Shown here in pieces: positions 1 through 5,735 of a DNA stretch of 5,735 nucleotides. The notes under the pieces were generated by a model. That model had not been told where the DNA came from. It made no database searches and saw only the letters and a list, made by a program, of their open reading frames with translations. This DNA comes from DASQDN01 sp035630195 (GTDB lineage: Bacteria > Acidobacteriota > Terriglobia > Bryobacterales > Bryobacteraceae). The stretch spans positions 1 to 5,735 of the forward strand of contig DASQLD010000704.1 in the NCBI GenBank assembly GCA_035630195.1. The letters are read 5' to 3'. The translations under genes and the position numbers were made by a program. The number at the start of each line of letters is the position of its first letter. Within the stretch, counting starts at the first letter, position 1.

Positions 1-1362
1 TTTGATCCATTCCTCAACGCAGCGTTTTCTACTGCTCGCCGCCAGACTCCCGCCAGCGATGCTCTTGCGGGCGCGAATGTCGTGAACCAGTTGACTCAGC
101 CGTTCTCGATCCGGTATCAACAGATGCTACAGACCGGCACCACGCTCAACGTTGACTTCACGAACACGAAGCAGTCGACGAACAGCGCGCTTACCCTTTT
201 CAATCCCGGCTACAACAGCGGCCTCAATGCAAATTTCACGCAGCCGCTGCTGCGCAATCGAGGCAGCTACATCAATCGCATGCCGGTGACGATCGCCCGC
301 AGCCGTTTGCGTGCCAGCGAGTTCACGATCCAGGATCAGATTCTGCGGCTTGTCGCCAACGCGGAGAACGCGTATTGGGAAGTGATTTCCGCGCGCGAAA
401 ATCTACGCGTGCAGGAGCAGGCTCTTGCGCTGGCCGATCAAACGCTAAAGCGCGCGCAAAAGGAACTCGAACTCGGCGCGATCTCCGAGCTTGAAATCTA
501 CCAGCCTCAAGCGCAGTACGCCAATGCCGAGATCCTCGTCAGCCAGTCACGTTTCCGGTTGGAGCAGGCCGAGGATGCCCTACGCCGTCAAATGGGAGCC
601 GATCTGGATCCCAAACTTCGCCAATTGCCGATCGTGCTCACCGAGGACGTTGCCGCACCGGTTCAGGCGGCATTCGATAAGGAAATGGTGGTTGAGAAAT
701 CGCTTCGCCAACGACCCGATTTGAAAGCTGTGCGGCAGAATCTCGATGTCGCGGATCTGAACATTGAGACGACAACCAATTTTCTTCGTCCAGATCTTCG
801 CTTGACGGGCCAGTATGGCTCCTCGGGCCGCGGCGGTACGTTCTATGAACGCAGCAACGTATTCGGAGACGATGGTACACGCAATACGATCGTGAACATC
901 CTGCCGGGCGGTGTCGGTGATTCTCTAAATCAGTTGTTCGCATTCAACTATCCGGTTTATGGATTCGGTTTGAGTCTGCAGTTGCCAATTCGCGATCGCC
1001 GCGCCTCGGCCGACTACGCGGACGCGGTTGTCAACAAGCGGCTCGAATTGCTGCGCTTGCGGAATCAGGAGCAGACGGTTCGGCTTGAAGTCCTGAACGC
1101 GATCACTCAGGTAGAAAACAGCAAGGCCAGTATCGAACTCGCAAAGATCTCGCTCGATCTGGCTGAGAAGCGCGTGGCGGCCGATACGAAGCGCTATGAT
1201 CTGGGTACCATCACGCTGTTCTTCCTGCTTGACGCTCAGACACAGTTGACGCAGGCGCAGTCGGTACTTGTGAATCAGACCGTACAGTATCGCCGCAACC
1301 TGACGAACTTGTTCCGTGTCTCGGGCGATCTGCTATCCGAGCGTGGAATCGCCGTCCAGTAA
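1..1362 (+). CDS. TolC-family outer-membrane efflux protein (5'-truncated by window edge)
   Basis: The reading frame is open from base 1 to the TAA at 1360-1362, giving 453 visible residues; the GTG at 82 is internal, because family-like sequence (FDPFLNAAF...) continues upstream of it. The true start and any signal peptide lie outside the window. Proteins of this family form trimeric outer-membrane channels with a long periplasmic alpha-helical barrel, used by tripartite efflux pumps or type I secretion. Two OEP-type halves are visible. Each has a beta-strand segment (QPLLRNRG at visible residues 81-88; GLSLQLPI at 323-330) followed by long Ala/Gln/Leu/Glu-rich helices. Residues 157-199 and 400-442 align without gaps as the classic internal duplication, sharing the L-G-x-I start, Q-x-Q and a final Gly. 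RPDL (238-241) is also typical of the family. The substrate cannot be told; partner pump genes, if present, would lie upstream. The family call is secure, the specific role is not. Confidence 0.93.
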   Translation, partial: FDPFLNAAFSTARRQTPASDALAGANVVNQLTQPFSIRYQQMLQTGTTLNVDFTNTKQSTNSALTLFNPGYNSGLNANFTQPLLRNRGSYINRMPVTIARSRLRASEFTIQDQILRLVANAENAYWEVISARENLRVQEQALALADQTLKRAQKELELGAISELEIYQPQAQYANAEILVSQSRFRLEQAEDALRRQMGADLDPKLRQLPIVLTEDVAAPVQAAFDKEMVVEKSLRQRPDLKAVRQNLDVADLNIETTTNFLRPDLRLTGQYGSSGRGGTFYERSNVFGDDGTRNTIVNILPGGVGDSLNQLFAFNYPVYGFGLSLQLPIRDRRASADYADAVVNKRLELLRLRNQEQTVRLEVLNAITQVENSKASIELAKISLDLAEKRVAADTKRYDLGTITLFFLLDAQTQLTQAQSVLVNQTVQYRRNLTNLFRVSGDLLSERGIAVQ

Positions 1363-1386
1363 CGAAATCCTCACCCCCTAAACTGA

Positions 1387-1392
1387 TAGGGA
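1387..1392 (+). promoter_or_regulatory. mutL start context: in-frame stop and weak AGGG ribosome-binding sequence
   Basis: An in-frame TAG at 1387-1389 rules out any mutL start upstream of the ATG at 1393. The only purine-rich sequence nearby is AGGG(A) at 1388-1392, which ends one base before the ATG. That is closer than a normal Shine-Dalgarno spacing, so initiation may be inefficient or may rely on ribosomes ending the efflux gene 30 bp upstream. The start position is well supported; the ribosome-binding role is weak. Confidence 0.35.
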
Positions 1393-3282
1393 ATGGGCCG
1401 CATCCGCATTCTCTCCGATCACGTCGCGAATAAAATCGCGGCCGGAGAGGTTGTGGAGCGGCCCGCTTCCGTTTTAAAAGAGCTTTTGGAGAACTCGCTC
1501 GACGCCGGCGCCAGCGATATGCGCATCGAGATCGAAAATGGCGGACGGCGACTGATCCGTATCGCCGACAATGGCAGCGGAATGCTTCGCGACGACGCGC
1601 TACTGGCATTCGAACGCCACGCGACCAGCAAGCTGCGGGACGCCGACGATCTGCTTGCTATTTCGACGTTGGGCTTCCGCGGCGAAGCCTTGCCGTCCAT
1701 CGCCGCAGTTTCGCGGTTGCTTCTCGAGACGCGAGCGGCGGACGAGACAACTGGAACCGCGGTCGAGATTGCGGGCGGGAAGATTTTTCGGTGCGACGAA
1801 GCTGCGCTGCCTCGCGGCACAGTCATCACGGTTCGCGATCTTTTCTTCAATGTGCCGGCTCGCAGGAAGTTTCTGCGCACGGACCAGACGGAGCTGGCGC
1901 ACATCGCATCGCTTGTCACTCATTACAGTCTTGCGCATTCCGATAAGAGCTTCGAGCTTCGTCATGGTCCGCAAACGCTATTGACCGTTACCCCGGTATC
2001 GAACATTCGTGAGCGTGTCTACCAGATATTCGGAGCTCAGGTCATTGAGGATCTTGTCGACCTAGGGTACACGGAGCGTACGCTGACCCTTGCCAGCGGC
2101 GATGATGATTCCGGAGACCGGGTGTTTGCGCTGCGCGGGTTCGTGTCCCGGCCGCAGGTGCAGAAGCTGAATCGCAATTCGATCTATCTATTCGTCAACG
2201 GCCGGTTGATCCGCGACAAGCTGCTGATGCACGCGTTGTCGTCCGCTTATCACAATCTGATACCGCCGGCCTGCTATCCTTTTGCGCTGTTGTTCCTCGA
2301 CTGCGATGCCGAGGAGGTGGATGTGAACGTTCATCCGTCGAAGACCGAAGTACGGTTTCGTCACGGCTCATTCGTTCACGATTTCGTGCGCGATGCCATT
2401 CGAGATGTACTGATTGCAAGCCGGCCGGTTTCTGCCGTTCCTCAACCTGTTTCACCCCAGCCAGTCCACCAACAGCCAGCCGCCGGGTTGCCGTTCTCGG
2501 AGTTCACGCAGACGATTGAAGCGCAACGCTTCGATGCGATGCCGGTCAACTCCTGGGCGCCTGCGCAGTCAGCAGTTCCTATACCCGATGAAGCGCTTCC
2601 GATATTTGACCGCCCGCGCGCGGCCACACCCGGCCGGCTCGTGATCCCCGACCGACATGGGAATATGCCGATTGCGTCCGAGACGCTCGAATCGATGCAT
2701 TCGCTACTCGACTTGAGGCCGCTTGGACAGATTCACAACAGCTTTATCATCGCGGCCGGCAAGGACGGACTCTGGATCGTCGATCAGCATGTCGCGCATG
2801 AACGAATCCTATTTGAAAAGGTGCTCAAGCAACGCAGGTCAGGCGCAGTGGAACGTCAGCAGTTGCTGATGCCTATTGTTCTCGAATTGACTTCGCCGCA
2901 ACTGCTTCAATATGCCCGGATTGCCGACGAGCTGAATGCGGCAGGTCTCGAAACTGAGCCCTTCGGCAATCGGACGATTGCGATGAAGGCCGGGCCTGCG
3001 GGCGTTGGGCCGGCCGAAATTGAGAAGATCCTGTTTGAAATTCTGGAAATCCCTGAAAGCGAGTTGCGGAGCTTGTCACTCGACGACATCCGGCGCAATA
3101 TCGCTGCATCTATCGCATGTCAGGCAGCGATCAAGGTCAACATGAAATTGGATGAATCGAAGATGCAGTGGCTCTTAGGCGCATTGGCCGAGACCGATTA
3201 TCCAATGAGTTGCCCGCACGGAAGACCTGTCGCGCTACGCTACTCGACGCGCGATATTTTAAAGGGATTCCACCGCATCTGA
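1393..3282 (+). CDS. mutL: DNA mismatch repair protein MutL, endonuclease type
   Basis: MutL links mismatch recognition by MutS to strand incision and removal. The 629-residue length matches endonuclease-type bacterial MutL. The N-terminal GHKL ATPase is complete: Glu30 and Asn34 in KELLENSLDAGA, DNGSG at 59-63, GFRGEAL at 94-100, and the nucleotide-contacting Lys317 in HPSKTEVRF. A Pro/Gln-rich linker spans about 343-430. The C-terminal dimerisation/nuclease domain holds the DQHA(X)2E(X)4E motif as D464-Q-H-V-A-H-E470...E475. It also has ACQAAIK (Cys576) and CPHGRP (Cys607, His609), which together supply the metal ligands known from Bacillus subtilis MutL. QQLLMP at 489-494 fits the QxxLxP beta-clamp-binding pattern. 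Such MutLs nick the DNA themselves, so this host probably lacks MutH and Dam-directed repair. One oddity is Val467 where the motif usually has Ala. The ATG follows an in-frame TAG directly, and MGRIRILSDHVANKIAAGEV is the normal family N-terminus. The gene may share a transcript with the efflux gene 30 bp upstream. Confidence 0.97.
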   Translation: MGRIRILSDHVANKIAAGEVVERPASVLKELLENSLDAGASDMRIEIENGGRRLIRIADNGSGMLRDDALLAFERHATSKLRDADDLLAISTLGFRGEALPSIAAVSRLLLETRAADETTGTAVEIAGGKIFRCDEAALPRGTVITVRDLFFNVPARRKFLRTDQTELAHIASLVTHYSLAHSDKSFELRHGPQTLLTVTPVSNIRERVYQIFGAQVIEDLVDLGYTERTLTLASGDDDSGDRVFALRGFVSRPQVQKLNRNSIYLFVNGRLIRDKLLMHALSSAYHNLIPPACYPFALLFLDCDAEEVDVNVHPSKTEVRFRHGSFVHDFVRDAIRDVLIASRPVSAVPQPVSPQPVHQQPAAGLPFSEFTQTIEAQRFDAMPVNSWAPAQSAVPIPDEALPIFDRPRAATPGRLVIPDRHGNMPIASETLESMHSLLDLRPLGQIHNSFIIAAGKDGLWIVDQHVAHERILFEKVLKQRRSGAVERQQLLMPIVLELTSPQLLQYARIADELNAAGLETEPFGNRTIAMKAGPAGVGPAEIEKILFEILEIPESELRSLSLDDIRRNIAASIACQAAIKVNMKLDESKMQWLLGALAETDYPMSCPHGRPVALRYSTRDILKGFHRI

Positions 3283-3290
3283 CGGCGGCT

Positions 3291-5048
3291 TCACTCCCAC
3301 TCGATCGTTCCTGGCGGCTTGTGCGTGAGATCGTAGAAGACTCCCGCGATACCGGGAACCTGTAGGATTTCGTGCGTCATTTGATTTAATAGCTGGGGAT
3401 CCATAGGCACCGATTGCGCGGTCATGCCGTCGACAGAATCGATGGGGCGGAGAACAACGGAATCCGGCGCCGCTTCGGTTCCGAAGGGGATCAGGATCAC
3501 AGGGAATTGCCAGACGTGATCCTCAAAGCCGGAACTCTCTGAGAGGCTCCGCACGGCGGCGTCCGCCTTCCGCAGACGTTCGAGGCGATCAGCCGTTAAA
3601 GTCGCCGGTCGAACGCGCATCTCGGCTATAGGCGCGATAGTGCGAATCTCGGATACCACTCGATTGATCTCGGAGCGCAGATTGATCAGCTTGGTTGCTT
3701 CCCGCTGCCCGCCACGAATCGCGAGCACCGGACGATAGCTTCTCATATCGCCTTGCACTCCGACCGAATGTACCGGAATCATCCATCCGCCTTCGAGTGG
3801 CGTGGGACTGGCTTCCTCGCCCGAGCACAGGCAACGGATCGCAAGACCCGGACCGGGGAAGGGATGCCTATCAAGGAACTCGGCTGGCAGTCCGAGTTCG
3901 CGCCCAATCTCTCGAACCTCATCTTTGTAGAAATACGTGAGCGGTTCGATAATGCGTCCTTCCTCCATTAACTTCTGGATGCCGGCGACGCGGTTATGGT
4001 GGGTCTTGATCAGGTCGGCCTTCGCGGTCCCGCCGGATTCGATGGTGTCGGGATAGATGGTGCCCTGGCCGAGAATCCACGCGCCTTCGAGGAAATGCCC
4101 GGTGCGCAGAATGCGATCCTGCACCGCAACGAATTGCTCGCCTATGATATGGCGTTTCTCCTCGGGATCGATGACACCGCCGAGGGCGCCTAGGAACTGG
4201 TCACCGGCTTCCTCAACCATAAAGCTCTCGCTGCCGAGAGTTCGGAAGAGGTTTCGAACGAACGCGGTTTCTCCCTCGCGCATTAATCCCGTATCGACGT
4301 AGAAGCCGCTGACGCGTTCGGTTCCCAGCGCTTTGAGACAGAGCGTGAACGCTACCGTGGAATCGACTCCGCCGCTAACGAAGAAGAATACGTTTCTATC
4401 GCCGACGACTTCCCGGATGCCATCTTCGACTAGCGGAACGCGATGGCGAGGATCCCAGTCGGGCTGGCAGCCGCAAATGTCGAACAGAAAGTTTGTGAGG
4501 ATTTGGCGGCCGTTTCGTGTGTGTACAACCTCCGGATGAAACTGAACTCCATAAAGACGGCGGGCCTCATCGGCAACGGCGGCGATCGTGCAGGTTTCAG
4601 TCTTCCCGAGCACTTCAAAGCCAGCGGGCGGAGTTTCCACTGTGTCGCGGTGGCTCATCCAGATCTGCTGCGAGCCGGAGGCGTTTCGGAAGAGGAGGGA
4701 ATCCTTCTGGAGATTGAATGTGGCTTGTCCGTACTCCCCTTTGTCGCCCTTGCGGACCTTTCCTCCGAGCAAATGCGCCATGAGTTGCTGTCCGTAGCAG
4801 ATGCCGAGAACGGCTGGACCGGCGATCAGCGCCGCAGGGTCAATAGTTGGGCTGCCCTCTTCGTAGACACTCGCCGGGCCTCCGGAAATGATGAGGCCGC
4901 GACGGTTACGTAGCTCGGCGGCGGGGGTTTCGCTTGGAAGAACTTCGGCGTAAACACCGAGTTCCCGGATTTTGCGAGCGATGAGATGTGTGTATTGTCC
5001 GCCGGTGTCAAGGACAGCAATCTGAGGGTGGGGGATGTAGTCGGTCAC
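3291..5048 (-). CDS. guaA: GMP synthetase, glutamine-hydrolysing (long form)
   Basis: GuaA converts XMP to GMP with ATP and glutamine, the last step of guanine nucleotide synthesis in the cytosol. The class I glutamine amidotransferase domain (about residues 9-190) has the nucleophile Cys84 in GICYGQQL and the His171/Glu173 pair in FHPEV. The ATP-pyrophosphatase domain (about 200-408) has the PP-loop SGGVDST at 225-231, GQGTIYPDTIESG at 328-340 and HPFPGPGLAIR at 395-405. The C-terminal domain ends in the hallmark KPPGTIEWE. At 585 residues it is longer than the roughly 510-525 usual in bacteria. The extra length lies in the C-terminal domain, where VHSVGVQGDMRSY (426-438) and WQFPVILIPFG (513-523) resemble the longer human-type enzyme. 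The start is a GTG with no visible Shine-Dalgarno sequence. It is preferred because MTDYIPHPQIAVLD places the first beta strand correctly, and the upstream frame reaches a stop at 5085-5087 without an ATG, GTG or TTG. A hairpin lies immediately upstream. The 3' end is 8 bp from the convergent mutL. Confidence 0.97.
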   Translation of the reverse strand: MTDYIPHPQIAVLDTGGQYTHLIARKIRELGVYAEVLPSETPAAELRNRRGLIISGGPASVYEEGSPTIDPAALIAGPAVLGICYGQQLMAHLLGGKVRKGDKGEYGQATFNLQKDSLLFRNASGSQQIWMSHRDTVETPPAGFEVLGKTETCTIAAVADEARRLYGVQFHPEVVHTRNGRQILTNFLFDICGCQPDWDPRHRVPLVEDGIREVVGDRNVFFFVSGGVDSTVAFTLCLKALGTERVSGFYVDTGLMREGETAFVRNLFRTLGSESFMVEEAGDQFLGALGGVIDPEEKRHIIGEQFVAVQDRILRTGHFLEGAWILGQGTIYPDTIESGGTAKADLIKTHHNRVAGIQKLMEEGRIIEPLTYFYKDEVREIGRELGLPAEFLDRHPFPGPGLAIRCLCSGEEASPTPLEGGWMIPVHSVGVQGDMRSYRPVLAIRGGQREATKLINLRSEINRVVSEIRTIAPIAEMRVRPATLTADRLERLRKADAAVRSLSESSGFEDHVWQFPVILIPFGTEAAPDSVVLRPIDSVDGMTAQSVPMDPQLLNQMTHEILQVPGIAGVFYDLTHKPPGTIEWE

Positions 5049-5078
5049 TTGAAATAAAGGCCGGAGTAAAATCCGGCC
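5049..5078 (-). terminator. Hairpin with U-rich tail between the S41 peptidase gene and guaA
   Basis: Read on the - strand, GGCCGGA (5078-5072), a six-base loop TTTTAC (5071-5066) and TCCGGCC (5065-5059) form a perfect 7-bp, GC-rich stem. The tail TTTATTTCAA (5058-5049) follows at once. This is the form of a Rho-independent terminator, and it sits 28 nt after the stop codon of the peptidase gene, a normal distance. Unusually, the tail runs straight into the guaA GTG, so the hairpin also fills the place where a ribosome-binding site should be. It may therefore end the peptidase transcript, attenuate guaA, or both. The + strand reading lacks a T tract, so it is unlikely to act in that direction. 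Confidence 0.7.
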
Positions 5079-5106
5079 CTTATCTCATCTTAAGCTCAGG
5101 CGTAGG

Positions 5107-5735
5107 TTAGCGGCGCGGCGACTTCTGCTGCTGCATCCGCTGCACGATCATTTTCTTCGCGTTCTCCTGGAGCGTCTTGGCCTTTTCCAGGGAGTCGACC
5201 GCTTTAAGAACGATCGGATCGGTTTCGATACCGAGTTTGCGGGACTCCTCCACACCGAATGCCGTAATGTACATCTCGCGGCGCAATTGCTCTTTGAGCC
5301 ACTGCTGGTTCTCGGCGTATTCCGCCTCAGTGAAAGGTACATTTTCCTTCAGCAGGAACTGATGGAAGTCGTTCATGACGGCAGTGTCCGGAGCCCAATC
5401 CTTCGGCAGCTTTGCTTCCCGACCACCGAAGTACTTAGCGGTGAACGTGAAGAATGCGAACTTACGGAGAACCTCGGTCTGGAATTTGTTGAATTTGGGA
5501 GCGGTGAACTTTTCGTCCGGCGAGATTCCGCCGCCGCCGTAAACGGTACGGCCGCTGTCGGTCATCTTCACGTCGGTGGGATTCTTGGAAACGTCGCCTT
5601 CTTTACGATTGTAGTAGTAGTTGTAGAACGACGTGTGCGAGTAATCGCGCTGGATCAGCCGTCCGCTCGGTGTATAGAAGTGAGCGGTCGTCAAGGCGAG
5701 TCCGGTGTTTTCCGCGAGCGGATATACCGTCTGGA
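5107..5735 (-). CDS. S41-family C-terminal-processing peptidase, C-terminal part (5'-truncated by window edge)
   Basis: The - strand frame is open from the right edge to a TAA at 5107-5109, giving 208 visible residues. The TTG at 5692-5694 is internal, since conserved sequence (QTVYPLAENTGLA) precedes it. The run QTVYPLAENTGLALTTA followed by HFYTPSGRLIQ matches the strand region just after the catalytic Ser/Lys segment of tail-specific (CtpA/Prc-like) proteases. These enzymes are normally exported and cleave substrates near their C-termini in the periplasm or envelope. The catalytic serine and lysine, PDZ domain and signal peptide would lie beyond the window, so activity cannot be judged. 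Next come a Tyr-rich stretch (FYNYYYN) and VYGGGGISPDEKF, a segment seen in family members with a C-terminal extension. The protein ends in a charged helical tail (EKAKTLQENAKKM...QQQKSPRR). It is transcribed toward guaA, with a probable terminator 28 nt downstream. The family call is confident; the subtype and substrate are unknown. Confidence 0.88.
   Translation of the reverse strand, partial: QTVYPLAENTGLALTTAHFYTPSGRLIQRDYSHTSFYNYYYNRKEGDVSKNPTDVKMTDSGRTVYGGGGISPDEKFTAPKFNKFQTEVLRKFAFFTFTAKYFGGREAKLPKDWAPDTAVMNDFHQFLLKENVPFTEAEYAENQQWLKEQLRREMYITAFGVEESRKLGIETDPIVLKAVDSLEKAKTLQENAKKMIVQRMQQQKSPRR

Noticed and set aside
82..84. GTG at 82 as the start of the TolC-family gene
   Set aside because: The same frame is open back to base 1 with family-like sequence, and a start here would leave no signal peptide. 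The gene is cut by the window edge.
1211..1609. A 132-codon - strand open frame spanning the efflux gene/mutL junction
   Set aside because: It overlaps two convincing genes on the other strand. Its Arg-rich, low-complexity translation looks like a frame artefact.
1419..1919. A 166-codon open frame on the - strand opposite mutL
   Set aside because: It is antisense to the conserved MutL ATPase motifs; its Ser/Arg-rich composition is typical of a shadow frame, with no separate evidence of coding.
3284..3321. GGCGGCTT occurring twice about 30 bp apart at the mutL-guaA junction
   Set aside because: The copies are 8 bp long, and the second lies within guaA coding sequence. In GC-rich DNA this is easily chance, and the copies are direct repeats, so they form no hairpin.
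4443..4913. A 156-codon open frame on the + strand opposite guaA
   Set aside because: It lies fully antisense to the amidotransferase and PP-loop region of guaA, whose motifs are intact. Its translation shows no recognisable domain, and long antisense frames are expected in GC-rich genes.
5692..5694. TTG at 5692-5694 as the start of the peptidase gene
   Set aside because: The frame continues upstream to the edge, encoding QTVYPLAENTGLA, which belongs to the conserved S41 core. The codon is internal.

Overview
The window is ordinary, densely packed bacterial chromosome carrying four genes, two of them cut by the window edges. Two genes on the + strand (the 3' part of a TolC-family outer-membrane efflux gene, then complete mutL) converge on two on the - strand (complete guaA, preceded in its direction of transcription by the 3' part of an S41 C-terminal-processing peptidase gene). 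Non-coding DNA is limited to three short gaps of 30, 8 and 58 bp. I see no RNA gene, mobile element, CRISPR array or phage sequence.

The source is a Gram-negative (diderm) bacterium, shown by the TolC-type outer-membrane channel. GC content is fairly high by eye and codon use looks even across all four genes. An endonuclease-type MutL (implying no MutH/Dam system), a long GMP synthetase of the kind also found in eukaryotes, and the style of the TolC and S41 proteins fit Acidobacteriota best. That assignment is an inference from protein style, not a database result.

Layout: 1-1362 (+) is the TolC-family protein, lacking its N-terminus and signal peptide. 1393-3282 (+) is MutL, a 629-residue mismatch-repair ATPase with a complete C-terminal nuclease site; it starts 30 bp after the efflux gene and may be co-transcribed with it. 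After only 8 bp comes the end of guaA (3291-5048, -), a 585-residue glutamine-hydrolysing GMP synthetase. A 58-bp gap containing a perfect 7-bp GC-rich hairpin with a U-rich tail separates it from the S41 peptidase gene (5107 to the right edge, -).

The genes do not form a single pathway: they concern export, DNA repair, purine synthesis and envelope proteolysis. The points most worth a second look are the hairpin pressed against the guaA start codon, the eukaryote-like long form of GuaA, and an Ala-to-Val change inside the MutL nuclease motif. I found nothing that supports a new biological system here.
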